Part shown: one piece after another, positions 1 through 10,702 of the stretch | How the letters are laid out: each line of letters starts with the position of its first letter | Position numbering within the stretch: the first letter of the stretch is position 1 | Assembly (NCBI GenBank): GCA_037013495.1 | Contig: CM072802.1 | Location: 49,837,275 to 49,901,274, forward strand | Length of the DNA stretch: 64,000 nucleotides | Direction: 5' to 3' | DNA from: Hippophae tibetana | Lineage: Eukaryota; Streptophyta; Magnoliopsida; Rosales; Elaeagnaceae | Notes under the pieces: generated by a model | Seen by the model: the letters and a program-made list of their open reading frames with translations, nothing else | Databases searched by the model: none | Told to the model about the DNA's origin: nothing | Made by a program: the position numbers and the translations under genes

Positions 1-554
1 GTAAGTTTTGTTATACCATCTTTATTTTTGTTAGATTAGCACAACATAACAAAATTAAGTCATTAGCATAAAAGAGATAGGCTAATAGCATGGGTATTTA
101 TAACAATTTTGATTCTATGTATATTTGAAAGTTTTTAGTACAAATAAGAAGTTTTGACAAAGTTTTAGTATAAGTAATTTACATGTAAGGACAATGAGTG
201 TTAGTTATTTTCGTAAATAAAATATTTACTTATAAACTAGTTTGTAGATCTGCTATCAAATTTATCAAGAAAAGCCAAACAAATGCTAGAGTTTTAAATA
301 ATCATACTTCAGGTATATCTTTTATAACTACGACACATATGATTACATTCATACATTTAATAATATATGTTCATAAATCTGAAATTATTTTTTATGTGTC
401 TTAATATTTTTAAGATTTGGTTTAAAAATATTTTTTTAGAATAACAAAAAAACATGTTCCACTTTATTCCATTCCATTAGTTTGGTTCCAGACTAATGAT
501 ATGCGGATCAAAAGCATTTATATTGAGTTGAACTCCAAATTTTCATATAATATA
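1..554. other. Non-genic flank with one repeat copy
   Basis: AT-rich sequence with no recognisable gene. Positions 186-440 are a diverged copy, in opposite orientation, of 9215-9490 (listed separately). The rest, up to the first copia LTR at 555, shows nothing I can name. Confidence 0.5.
186..440 (+). repeat. Diverged repeat, inverted relative to 9215-9490
   Basis: About 255 bp matching the reverse complement of 9215-9490, including the shared stretch AAGAAAAGCCAAACAAATRC. Both copies keep an open frame of about 67 codons starting MLVIF (198-404 here), with roughly 60 percent identical residues and the shared block KKSQTN. The other copy lies directly downstream of a gypsy protease, so this is probably internal retroelement sequence rather than a host exon; that is inference. 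Confidence 0.55.
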
Positions 555-742
555 TGTTAATGTATATCTAGTAACATATTAATGTATATATATATATCTA
601 TTAATATATATCTACTTACTTTAGTGATATCTATATTTAGTTATTTTAGACATATCTATTTTACTTGTAATTCCTATATAAAGGAACCATGTGTATTCAT
701 TTGAATCACAGAATAAAATACAATCATTAAGTATTTCTAACA
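555..742 (+). repeat. copia-1 left LTR
   Basis: A 188-bp LTR beginning TGTTAATG and ending CTAACA. It repeats at 7027-7200 with few changes until the last bases. It holds a TATA box (TATATAAA at 675-682), which would drive the element's own transcript. Confidence 0.9.
675..682 (+). promoter_or_regulatory. TATA box of copia-1 LTR
   Basis: TATATAAA within the conserved context CCTATATAAAGG; the same motif sits at 7145-7152 in the right LTR. Role inferred from position in an LTR. Confidence 0.6.
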
Positions 743-755
743 TGTTATCAGAGCC
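743..755 (+). other. copia-1 primer binding site
   Basis: TGTTATCAGAGCC directly follows the left LTR. It differs by one base from the TGGTATCAGAGC form, complementary to the initiator methionine tRNA end, used by most plant copia elements. Confidence 0.8.
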
Positions 756-1320
756 ATTATTCTTGTCTTTCTAGCAGTGTTTTCTTTTTTGGTATTACTC
801 AACCCTTATAGTTTCCGCTGTCACAATAGCCGCTGCAATCATTCACCGATGAACCTCCGACGTCTTTCAGCCGTTGTCCTTAGGTTCCGGAACTACAATC
901 GCCGTTGTTAAGGAGTTTCGCACCATACAAACCACTGTAATCACCGCCACCGCCTTGCATATTGTTCCAAAAAAATTTCTACATATACCACTATGATCGG
1001 CTCGACCGGATCTACACAACCGTGGAAGTATCGCAACCATCGGACACTGCATGCTCCCTCATGCGCCGCTCAAACGATCTACACGTCCATTCACACGTTG
1101 CCCTCTGCTCGTGACGTCATCAGTGACTTGCCTAGGGCTGACGTCACAGACCCACTGACCGTGACCGCACTGACCGTACTGCCCATTGATCGTGCCTGAG
1201 CTGACCGTACTGCCTGTTGATCATTGACCGTTGACCAGAATTTCGCAATACAAGTTCACCCTACCTAGTTTTCACGTAGATCTCGTTTTTGCAGTCTGTT
1301 TTTGCATATTGTGTTTTCAA
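756..1320 (+). other. copia-1 untranslated leader
   Basis: About 565 bases between primer binding site and gag start. Includes CCG-rich patches and repeated GACCGTACTG-like motifs at about 1140-1235. No coding function seen. Confidence 0.6.
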
Positions 1321-2667
1321 ATGGATAAAAATGATGCTTTTGTTTCTTGCCCTATCAATACTATATTGGAAGGGACCAAGAATTACTTGTCATGGTCTCA
1401 AGCTATGTGCAGTTTTCTTAAGGGTCGTATGCTCTGGAATTATTGTACCGGTACAATTATCATTCCTGTTAAAGAAGCAAGTGAAGAAGATGTTATTTTC
1501 CTTCGTCGCATAACTGAATGGGATAGTCACAAACACATGATCCTCACATGGATTCAGAATACTTCCATTCCTTCCAATTCCAATCTGTTGGGCAGCTTTG
1601 ATGATGCCAAATCAGCATGGGATATGTTGGCCAAAAGGTACTCCATTACTCATGGATCCATGAAATATCAGCTAATAGTTGAATTGCATCGACTTCAACA
1701 AGAACCAGGGCAATCTATCAATGACTACTTTGATCAGCTTCGCTTCCTTTGGGACCAAATTGACCTTTGTGATCTAGTTTGGGCATGCTCAACGGATGCT
1801 CAGCAATATGCTACAGTTAGGGATGAATTTCGTCTATATGCGTTCTTGATGTCACTCTATAAGGACTTTGAGCCAATCTGAGGTCAACTTCTTAATCATA
1901 GTCCTCATCTCTATCTTGATACTACTGTAAATGAGTTGGTTAGAGAAGAATCTCGGCTTGCAACCTTTCAAGCCCAGAATAAGCTCAGTGTTTTGGCTAT
2001 TACTCCTCCTACTCCTACCATTGAGCAACCTCAACAATCAGGTGATTCCTCTGGCTTTTACAATCGTCGTAGGCAGAACAATAAAAGGTTCTGCAATTAT
2101 TGCAAGCATCATGGCCACACCATTGAGACTTGTTACCGTTGCAACAAATCTACTGCTGTTGTTGCTAATACTGAGCCTACTTTGCAAATGCATTCTAGTT
2201 CAGCAGAGTCCCAATCTTCTGGATCCACTATCAACCTCTCCTCTACTGAACTACAGAAGATCATAACTCAGGTTATTCAAATGGCTGATAATGCATCTCT
2301 TTCCACTACTCTCTCAGTTTTGCCCGATAAGTCTCAAACTTGGCTTTTTGACTCTGCATGTTGCAATCACATGACACCTCACTCATCTTTATTCTCCAAA
2401 CTTGACCCTGCACCACATCCCCTTAATATTCATATAGCTGATGGTTCCACCATTCATGGGAATAGTCTAGGTTTTGTTTCGACCTCTACCCTCTCTATTC
2501 CTAGGGTTTTCCATGTACCTGACCCATCCTATAATTTATACTCGGTGGGACAATTAGCTGAACTAGGATATCGCCTTATTTTTATTATTCTGGGTGTATT
2601 GTGTAGGATCCGAGGAAGGGGCAAGAGCTTGGGACCGGTCCTAGGGTCGGGCGTATGTTTCCCGTAA
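1321..2667 (+). pseudogene. copia-1 gag and protease, broken
   Basis: Encodes the capsid-type gag and the start of pol. I start it at the ATG opening MDKNDAFV, because the frame upstream is unrelated leader. The gag domain includes NYLSWSQAM and a UBN2-like region. The zinc knuckle CNYCKHHGHTIETC (about 2092-2133) binds RNA in intact elements. Protease carries LFDSACCNHMT, the copia D-S-A/G active site. A TGA at 1879-1881 interrupts gag in frame, most simply an Arg CGA changed by one transition. Near 2580 the frame shifts after GYRLIF, and a TAG follows in the restored frame, so the product would be truncated. Non-functional as read. Confidence 0.9.
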
Positions 2668-3062
2668 ACAATCTTCATTTTCCACCTATTGCTCCTACCT
2701 CTGTTGCTGCTGCAACTGCTGTAGTTTCTTCCTTATCTTCTCTCACACTTTGGCATTCTCGTCTTGGTCATACCCCATCCACTCGGGTACAACAGTTAGT
2801 TTCTAAAGGTCTATTGGGTTCTGTGTCCAAAGAAAATTTTGATTGTACTTCATGTCAGTTAGGAAAACAGCCAGCTTTACCTTTCAATAATAGTAAAACT
2901 ATCTCTAATAGTATTTTTGAGTTAATTCATTCTAATGTTTGGGGACCTTCTCCTGTTACTAGTATTGGTGGATCTCGATATTTTGTTGTTTTTCTTGATG
3001 ATTATTCTCATTATAGTTGGATCTTTCCAATGAAATCTCGTTCTGAAATCTTTCCAATTACA
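2655..3062 (+). pseudogene. copia-1 pre-integrase and integrase N-terminal part
   Basis: Contains the GAG-pre-integrase motif LWHSRLGH, the CTSCQLGKQ zinc-binding pair, and the first integrase strand HSNVWGP followed by FVVFLDDYS. The first catalytic aspartate (HSDVWGP in relatives) is Asn here, so the DDE triad is already lost. The frame runs into the inserted gypsy LTR at about 3062; the second half resumes at about 5071. Confidence 0.9.
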
Positions 3063-3063
3063 G

Positions 3064-5064
3064 TGTTGTGTGTTTTGTAACACATAAAAACGTGCAAGCA
3101 TACACGGTCACAAGTAATAATATTTGATAAGTAAGTTATCGTTCCCACGGAGATTTGTTACTACAGTTTGTTGAGTACTAAAATTATCTCTCTCTGATTT
3201 TATTCAAAACGCTCGTTCATTGTAACAAATTTAAGAAAAGAGTTAAAAAAAATTAAAAGAAATCTAGGATTGCAATTTTTCACTAAATTAATCAACTCAA
3301 ATCATGTTATTTTCTTTTGATTTATATTTTTTTAGTACATTTAATTTGTCAACCGAAAACTTCTAATTTTATTCATACATCTCTTCCGAGCTCCGTACAA
3401 ACACACCTCGTTAAATTAATTCACTATATTCCTACGAGAATTAAATTCACCGAGATTCATTATGTTCTAAGTTTTCAAATGGTCACACATACAATTAGGG
3501 TATATTCCTATCCTTCATCATACATGTCATTCTATTTACGAGCAATATACACACAAATGCCTCTTCCAAGTTTATTTATGTGCCACGGATCGTTTTGATA
3601 AGATTCGTAAATAATCAAAAAGCATTAAGCACAAAATAGAACGAACAAATCGAACGTCTTATAAATCTATCAAAAATAATTAAAATAAAAGCTTCATAAA
3701 TTCACATCAAATGCAACCCTAGAAAAATTAAATTACTTCATAAATTTAAAATAAAAATTACAACAGATACAGAAAAATAAGATGAAGAAGAAGGAAAATT
3801 AAAACATCAATTAGAAAAAATATTTGGCACACGCAGAACACAACAAAAGCCAAAAAATGGCTTTTGCGTGTTCTGAAGTCCAAAACCGAACAACACAAAA
3901 AAACTAAACTCTACCCAAAACTTCAAAAACTTTTTTACACTATCAACTTATCTCCTATTTATAGCTAAAAATAATACATCTAAAATATTACATTTTTTAT
4001 TTTATTTTTTTATAAAAACACGTAAAACATTTGTATCGAAAAATAAAATCACGCGTATCGATTTTCGATATCGAAAATATTAATTAGAATCACGCGTAGC
4101 GACAGAGAGCCGTTCGGATTTTTTTTAATTCAAAATGCATGCCACATGTCAGCGTCTGATTTGCTGAAAAGATTTAAAGCGGACACGTGGTAGTATTTCA
4201 TTGGTTGCGGGAAACGGGCGCACGATGGATTGTCACACGGGAGACAACGGCTGCACACGGGTGTGATCCTGCACTTTCGCGCTCATCGTAACATGCCACG
4301 TGGCATAACATGATTGGTGTTAAAATATAGTGGGACACGTGGCATCTTTTGATTAGCTGCAAGGATTAGTGCGGACATGTGGCATCATTTGATTAGCTGA
4401 AAATCCGGTTGCATACAGAGATCAGTGCACGGGATCAGAGGCGCGCGTAAGTGGGGGACGGCGGCTGGACGCGTCAGACACGTGGGTCCCACTCGTACGG
4501 CAGCCTGCACGGCAGGTGGGCCTCACTCGGGCACCGAGCCACGTGAAAAGAGAGAATCTACACCCACGCGAGTTGGTCGTGCGTGATCTGGACGCGCGAA
4601 TCTCAGCCGTTCCTTCTTTGATCGGACGGTCCACGTTTCGCACGTGGTTTATGGCGCGTGGTTCTTCTCACCTGCGCAGAAAATTAATCTTTCTTAATTG
4701 CATTTTGAACCACAAATTTATTTCAAATTACATTTTCAACTTTCTTTAATTACAGTTTAGCCATTTTCTAATTTAAATTAAATTTTTAAACTTTTAATAA
4801 TTAAAATTAAGTCCAATTTAAATTTAAATTATATTTTGAATTTTATAAATTTCATTTAAACACTCTTTTATTTGAAATTATATTTTTGGAAACAAATTTG
4901 CAATTAAGTACGTTTTCGATACAAATTATTTAATTTTTATAAAAAACTATAAAAAACAGTAAATACTAATTTATTCATCAAAAATTAACTAAAAACATTA
5001 ATAACATAGCAATTATAATTAATAAAATAGGTGAAAATAACTATACAAAATACAGTTATCAACA
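3064..5064 (-). mobile_element. gypsy LTR inserted in copia-1 integrase
   Basis: About 2.0 kb of non-coding sequence that splits the integrase. Read on the minus strand it starts TGTTGATAACTG directly after a G-rich tract (TTTGGGGGTG, a typical gypsy polypurine tract) and ends ACACAACA. It includes the phrase TTATCGTTCCCACGG and CACGTG-rich patches at 4130-4680. I read it as an LTR with a scrap of adjoining interior. The right junction with integrase sequence overlaps the tract, so exact ends and any duplication are unclear. The ORFs at 4422-4749 within it look like chance frames in a GC-richer patch. Confidence 0.65.
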
Positions 5065-5070
5065 CCCCCA

Positions 5071-5978
5071 AACTTTGCAAAAATGGTTGAAACACAATTC
5101 TCCAGACATATCAAAACTTTTCGATCTGATAATGCTCTTGAATATACTCAAAATGCTTTTCAAGCTCTGTTACACTCCTATGGCACTGTACATCATCTCA
5201 CCTGTCCAAGAACCTCTCAACAAAACGGTCGAGCTGAAAGAAAACTTCGTCATATTCTTGACACTGTTCGTGCTCTTCTTCTTTCTGCCAAAGTTCCTGC
5301 CCCATTTTAGGGTGAAGCTGCTCTTCATGTTGTTCATGCCATTAATCACATTCCAAGCGTTGTCATTCATAATCAGACTCTGTATGAGCGCCTTTTTGGG
5401 TCATCTCCTAACAATCATTACCTTCGTTCATTCAGATCTTCTTGTTTTGTTCTTCTTCAACCTCATGAATACAACAAACTTGAGCCTCGATCTAGACTTT
5501 GTTGTTTTCTTGGTTATGGTGAAACTCAAAAAGGGTATCAATGCTATGATCCTGTCTCATATCGTCTTCGTGTTTCCCGAAATGTTGTCTTTTGGGAACA
5601 TTGCTTATTTGTTGAACTTTCTCACTTTCGTTCTTCCCTAACTAATTCAAATGTTTTAGAAATCTTTCCAAATGAGTCTCTTGTTCTTTCTAAAGATACT
5701 CCTAATCCACCTATGGACTTCACTATTCAATCTTCAGATATTTTTGATGATTATCCTAGACAGATTGTAGAAGAACAGGTTGATAACGTGCTATCCCACC
5801 TTGAACATAGGTCCCCTGCTCTTGCTCCCCTGAAGATCCTCCACAAGACATCCCACCTCGCCACTCAACCCGGGTAAGATCCATTCCTACACATTTACTT
5901 GACTATCATTTTTACACTACCCTTGCTACACTTTATGAGCCTCACATCTATCGTGAGGCATCTACTAACCCTTTTTGG
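5071..5978 (+). pseudogene. copia-1 integrase C-terminal part
   Basis: Resumes with FAKMVETQFS, then the second catalytic aspartate in TFRSDNALEY and the glutamate in SQQNGRAERK, so these two DDE residues are kept. An in-frame TAG at 5308-5310 replaces a conserved Trp (PFWGEA in relatives). The reading continues through the LFGSSPN region and a copia-type C-terminal tail, with a frameshift near 5835. Confidence 0.88.
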
Positions 5979-6430
5979 CAGATTGCAATGAAAGAAGAGA
6001 TTGATGCATTAACCAAAAACCATACTTAGGATTTGGTTACTCTCCCTCCTGGTCAGTCTGTGGTTGGTAGTAAGTGGATCATAACTGGTGATGACCTCAG
6101 TGGTATTCAAGAACTCAAGGATTTTCTTAGTGAGCAGTTTGAGATGAAAGACCTTAGACATCTCAACTACTTCTTGGGTCTTGAGATCACTCGTTCCACA
6201 GATGGTTTTTATATTACTCAAGCTAAGTATGCATCTGACCTCTTATCTCAAGCTGGACTCACTGACAGCAAGACTGTTGACACTCCAGTTGAACTTAATA
6301 TGCATCTCACACCATCAGAGGGGCAATCATTGTCTAATCCCTCTCTTTACAGACGTTTGGTTGGCAGCCTAGTTTATCTTACAGTTACTCGTCCAGACAT
6401 TTCTTATGATGTTCATCAGGTGAGCTAATA
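5979..6430 (+). pseudogene. copia-1 reverse transcriptase with core deleted
   Basis: Starts with the usual reverse transcriptase entry (QIAMKEEIDAL), reads through a TAG at about 6028-6030 (Trp in relatives) to VVGSKWI, then jumps straight to TGDDLSGIQELKDFL. In copia elements that text lies just after the YVDD catalytic motif, so the whole palm domain with YVDD is missing. The frame stays open from 6033 to 6428, which means the deletion is frame-compatible. The C-terminal part (EMKDLRHLNYFLGLEI, YRRLVGSLVYL) is well kept. Cannot make a working polymerase. Confidence 0.88.
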
Positions 6431-7014
6431 TCTGTTTGCTCCACGATCAAATCACTATGCTGTTGTTCTGCATATTCTACGATACTTGAAAGGCACTATC
6501 TTCCGTGGCATTTTCTACTCAGTTGATTCTCCTTTAGTACTTCGTGTATTCTCTAACGCTGATTGGGCAGGAGATCCCACTGATCACAGGTCCACTACAT
6601 GTTATTTCTTTCTCCTTGGTTCTTCTTTGATTTCTTGGTGAAGTAAGAAACAAACCTTCGTGGCCCACTCCAGTACTGAAGCAGAATATCATGCTCTTGA
6701 TGATACCACATCTGAGCTTCTTTGGCTACGATGGCTTCTTAAGGATTTGGGTGTGTCCACATCCTCTGCTACTCCTCTTTATTGTGATAATCAGAGTGCC
6801 ATTCATATTTCTCACAAGGATGTCTTTCATGAATGAACTAAACACATCGAGATTGATTCTCACTTTATTCGCTCTCATCTTGTCCATGGTGCTCTCAAGC
6901 TTTTCTCCGTTTCCTCCAATGATCAACTTGTAGATATCTTCACTAAGGCACTTCCCAAAGGACGCACTTGTAATTTGGTTGACAACCTCAAGTTGGTCTC
7001 ACACCCACCTTGAG
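6431..7014 (+). pseudogene. copia-1 RNase H domain, broken
   Basis: Carries the copia RNase H landmarks FSNADWAGD, SSTEAEYHAL, YCDNQSAIHIS and the end motif QLVDIFTKALPKGR. Stops interrupt it at 6426-6428 (TAA), at about 6640 (a TGA in the conserved SW-SKKQ motif) and at 6834-6836 (TGA, normally Arg or Trp). Ends immediately before the polypurine tract. Confidence 0.88.
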
Positions 7015-7026
7015 TTTGAGGGGGGT
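7012..7026 (+). other. copia-1 polypurine tract
   Basis: GAGTTTGAGGGGGGTT just before the right LTR; primes plus-strand DNA synthesis in intact elements. Confidence 0.75.
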
Positions 7027-7200
7027 TGTTAATGTATATCAAGTAACATATTAATGTATATATATATCTACTAATGTATATCTACTTACTTTAGGGATAT
7101 CTATATTTAGTTACTTTAGACATATCTATTTTACTTGTAATTCCTATATAAAGGAACCATGTGTATTCATCTGAATCACATAATAGAATGCCAAAGAAGT
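7027..7200 (+). repeat. copia-1 right LTR
   Basis: Starts TGTTAATG and matches 555-742 closely for about 155 bases, including TATATAAA at 7145-7152. After about 7182 it loses similarity, so the true end is uncertain (7190-7203). Confidence 0.85.
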
Positions 7201-7203
7201 AAC

Positions 7204-7769
7204 AATGCCCATAAAATTTGGAACAACATTATTCAGCCTAGCTTCTATTACTTTAATGATTAATAGCGATTTATTTCTTTTCTTTGCTTCACTTGGTTTG
7301 AATCAACTTTAGAGACTTGGTTATTTTTGGCCCTTGTCTACGTTGATATTTTATTTTGGGTTTGGCCGTGATGTAATTGTTGAAAGCTAAATAAATCAAA
7401 CCTTTACCTTTGGAACCAGAAGAGTTTTTTTTTTAAGAGCAACTATTTTGGACTGCATCTTCAAATGGGAGGCTATAGGAAGAAGAGATGGAATTAGAGT
7501 TGGTATATTTTGGTTTGGATTTATTGGAGTTGAGGTGGTATGAGTATTGGCTGAAGTCGTTTGAGAATTAAGAACCTGAACTACTAGTTAAGAAAGCTCA
7601 TTTAAAACTTGAAAAGAAGATAACGTAGAAGGAATAGGGCTTGTAATAGTTATAGTGTTCCATAGTGAGATAGTATTGAAACAGAGGGGTGGATTATTTG
7701 TGGGAAAAAAGGAAGAACATTGAGGAATTAAGTTAGAATGAGAAGTTTTTGCATTCTTTAGTGGTCGAG
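7204..7769. other. Unassigned region
   Basis: No gene recognised. The minus strand leads into the copia gag fragment at 7770, so this may be decayed interior of the same relic, but its translation shows no motif I know. Confidence 0.4.
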
Positions 7770-7975
7770 TCTCTTCTTGGCTTTATGATTGTTACACCAT
7801 CTTTCATTACCGAAGGTGGTTCCCAACTATCAAGAATAGCATCCCAGACTTTTTCATCTTGTATGAGAAAGGCTTGCATACGAGCCTTCTAGTAAGGGTA
7901 ATTAAACCCATCAAAGAGTGGAGGTCTAACAGATGACCCACCTTCTTTCATTTGGTCCATAAGTAAGTATGTGTG
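7770..7975 (-). pseudogene. copia gag N-terminal fragment
   Basis: Minus-strand translation gives MKEGGSSVRPPLFDG, FNYPY, then KARMQAFLIQ and DEKVWDAILDSWEPP. This is the DUF4219/UBN2-type gag start of copia elements. A TAG interrupts it where relatives have Trp (PYW). It lies 40-90 bases from a primer binding site on the same strand, as expected for the 5' part of an element. The rest of the element was not found. Confidence 0.75.
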
Positions 7976-8012
7976 TCCCTAAGGATCAATCTCACTAAGT
8001 ATGTCTAGTATC

Positions 8013-8025
8013 AGCTCTGATACCA
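8013..8025 (-). other. copia primer binding site (-)
   Basis: AGCTCTGATACCA, the reverse complement of TGGTATCAGAGCT, complementary to initiator methionine tRNA. It separates the gag fragment from the adjoining LTR. Confidence 0.75.
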
Positions 8026-8027
8026 AT

Positions 8028-9173
8028 TGAAAGTTTATAAATTATGCACCTAATTAACCTAGAGGGGGATGAATAGGTTATTTTTAATTTTTACCAATTT
8101 ATAATTTAATAACCTAAACAAAGCAACTAGGTATGCAATCATGTGTAAAAATAAGTGCAGAAATAAGATAATAACATACGATATTTTTAGGTGGAAACAA
8201 CCTAGGCCACAATCATGACCTAAGAGGAAAACCACCGGTCCACCGGACCACCTAACTTTTCACTATGAAAATCAAATGTTCAAGTACAAACTCGGTCTTA
8301 TGCTACCCTCCTTAGGATACTTCCCCAATGTACTTTACTTACGAGTCTCTGCTCTATTTTCAGAGTTTCCAATAATAGCGTAAACAGTTTCTAGACCAAC
8401 GTTCCAATAAGCTCCCCGCAAATTAGATCGTTCACAAATCAACTACAAAATAGTTAGCACAAAAACACAAGTGCCCATGTGTGTTCTATAATGAATTTAA
8501 CAATGAATAATCTTAATTAGATGATTCAAAATATATGTCATTTAAATCAAATCAACTAGAAAATTCTAGAGGAAAAAGATTAAGCCAAAATTCACTAAAA
8601 ATAGCTTCTTTAATATTTAATAATTAAATCAAATAATCATGATCACTCATATAATTATTAGATTTAAATATCCAAGATTCTAATAATAAAATAAGCTATA
8701 TGAATATAAAAAAATGAATATATTAAAACATATAAAAATTTAGCTGTTAAAATATTGTAAAGAAAAAGATAATCAATTTATGATTGTATTAATTAATATA
8801 TCTTCTTATCAATCAATCAATATATATTAAATATATATAAGTCCAAAGTCTACTAAATATATATATATATATATATATATTACCTTTATTAATAAAGTCT
8901 GGAGTCTGACCGAATCATATACATATATGTATATTAGCCTCAATCACATATATATTAACTATATATATATATATATATTCTTCCTTTCCTCCATCACCGA
9001 TTAGAGTTTTCTTTTCTTTTCAATTTTGTTTTCTCTCGGCACATCCCTGTTTCGGTAGCTTGTTATTCTTCTCTTTTTTTTTCCTTTTAAACTCTCTCAA
9101 CCTTCCCATTAACCCTAACCCTATGTGTGTATATATATATAGATAATGATAACCTACTAGTATTAGGGTTAAC
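8028..9173 (-). repeat. Probable copia LTR next to the 7770-8025 relic
   Basis: Begins (plus strand) TGAAAGTTT directly after the primer binding site. Contains the phrase CACCGGTCCACCGGACCACC and long TA runs (8860-8880, 8955-8980). The far end at about 9173 (GGTTAACA) is a guess based on the TG/CA rule, because no second LTR copy was found. Confidence 0.4.
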
Positions 9174-9214
9174 ATATTTTAGGCTTCATTATTCAAGGCC
9201 CATTTAAATATTTA

Positions 9215-9490
9215 ATTAAAAAATATTTTTAAATCACATCTTAAAAATATTAAGACACATAAAAAAATATTTAATCACAAAAAATAATCTTAGATTTATG
9301 AACATGTGCTATTAAATGCATAAATGTAATTCTATGTGTCGTCGTTATCAAGGATATACCTGGAGTATAATTATCTGGAACTTGAGTATTTGTTTGGCTT
9401 TTCTTGATAGACTTGATAGCAGGCCTAAAAACAAATGTACCGATAAATATTTTGTCCATGAAAATAACCAACACTCATAGTCCTTACAAT
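9215..9490 (-). repeat. Diverged repeat, inverted relative to 186-440
   Basis: Minus-strand counterpart of 186-440, with an open frame of 67 codons starting MLVIFMDKIF (9271-9474). It abuts the 3' end of the gypsy protease on the same strand. Nothing in its translation matches a domain I recognise. Confidence 0.55.
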
Positions 9491-9843
9491 AATAATAGAC
9501 GACCAAGTATGAAAGGAATGTCACGATTATTCTCCATGTCTAGCACAATAAAGTCTATGAGAAAGATGCTTTTTTGTACTTTTACTAACATATCTTCTCC
9601 TAAACCGCGAGATCTCTTAATTGATCTATCTACCATGTGTAATGTTACTAAAGTAAGTTTGGCCTTACCAATTCCCAATCTCTGGAAGACCAACAGTGGC
9701 ATAAGTTTAATACTGGAACCCATATCACATAATGCTTTCTCAAAGTGGATGTTCCCAATTGTACAAGGAATGTCAAAACTTCGTGAATCTTTGAATATTT
9801 GGGGTAGTTTTCTAGTAAGGATGGAACTACAACTTCCAGTCAA
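9484..9843 (-). pseudogene. gypsy aspartic protease fragment
   Basis: Minus-strand frame of 119 codons. Contains KLPQIFKDSRSFDIPCTIGN, ALCDMGSSIKLMPL (the D-x-G-S/A active site), VDRSIKRSRG and FIVLDMENNRDIPFILGR. This order is typical of the protease of Athila/Tat-like Ty3/gypsy elements, which in intact elements cleaves the Gag-Pol polyprotein. The frame ends just after ILGR, where relatives continue RPFLAT. Gag remains lie upstream on the same strand. Confidence 0.88.
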
Positions 9844-10490
9844 GGTTGTAGTGGGTTTGTAGAGGTTTCTTTTTTTTTTCTTGGCTGAATTATTTTCTTT
9901 CCATTACTCTCTTTATCCACTAATTCTTCATATTTTTGAGTCTTACTTTCCTGCTCTAAAATTTTACCACTCCTTAAGGCTAATGATTTACAGTAGTCTT
10001 TCCCTTCTCTTCTTGGCTTTACAATTATGTCACTTTGAAGATTATCTTAAGGCCTTTGGCTTATAGCCTGAGCAAGTTGTCCCATTTGGCTTTCTAAATT
10101 CCTAATTGAAGCCTTTTTGAGTGGAAACTTTTGTATTTACTAATTGGATGAAGTCTTTGATCACTCTTATTAAGGCATTTGTATTGTCTTTAGAAGTTGG
10201 CTTCTTTTCACATTACCCACATAAAAGACCGATTCAGGATTATTTGGATAATTATCAAACAAATGGGTTCCATCCAAAACACACAAGACACCCTTGAATC
10301 TTGAACTTGGTTTATACTCGCTGACGAGTTTTGAACCTTCAAAAGATTTACCAAAGACAATACTTGAGTTGTAAGTGCCATAATATCATTTAGCTCATCC
10401 ATTCTAACTACTCTTCTTATAGCTATCATTCTATACATTTACCATTGATAATTATTGCTAGCCATTTTCTCAACTATGCGTCTAATAGTA
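9844..10490 (-). pseudogene. gypsy gag C-terminal remnant
   Basis: Minus-strand text VRMDELNDIMALTTQV with SLVNLLK and INQVQ matches the end of gypsy gag (retrotransposon gag family). It precedes the protease as expected. Several stops and frame changes lie between 9844 and 10207, and the zinc knuckle is not readable. Confidence 0.75.
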
Positions 10491-10680
10491 CTAAAGGATG
10501 TCTCTATATTGAAAATATATACAAATTAAAAAAATAAACAACTAATTAAATAAATTAAAGTTAAAAAAAATAAAATAAATTAACCAAAATAAATAAATAA
10601 ATAAGTCAATAAAAAAGAAAGTAAATTAAAATTAAAGTAAAGAAAAATAAAATAAAAATTAATTTATAATATTTATAATT
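10491..10680 (-). other. gypsy leader, AT-rich
   Basis: Between gag remnant and primer binding site. A- and T-rich with repeated AAATAAAT; most of gag is missing, so an internal deletion probably occurred here. Confidence 0.4.
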
Positions 10681-10699
10681 CCCGTCAACGGTGCTAAAA
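10681..10699 (-). other. gypsy primer binding site (-)
   Basis: CCCGTCAACGGTGCTAAAA, the reverse complement of a form of TGGCGCCGTTGCCGGG used by Athila-like gypsy elements (aspartate tRNA type), with a few mismatches. Confidence 0.75.
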
Positions 10700-10702
10700 A
10701 GA

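Larger units (their letters stand above)
555..7200 (+). mobile_element. copia-1, degenerate Ty1/copia retrotransposon
   Basis: A plus-strand element in the order LTR, primer binding site, gag, protease, integrase, (deleted) reverse transcriptase, RNase H, polypurine tract, LTR. The gene order with integrase before reverse transcriptase defines the copia superfamily. It carries in-frame stops, a frameshift near 2580, a 2-kb gypsy LTR insertion within integrase and an internal deletion of the reverse transcriptase core. No clean target-site duplication was found, because the right LTR diverges from the left over its last 15-30 bases. Confidence 0.93.

Noticed and set aside
5075..5641. 188-codon ORF
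   Set aside because: Out-of-frame shadow of the copia-1 integrase, which is readable in another frame.
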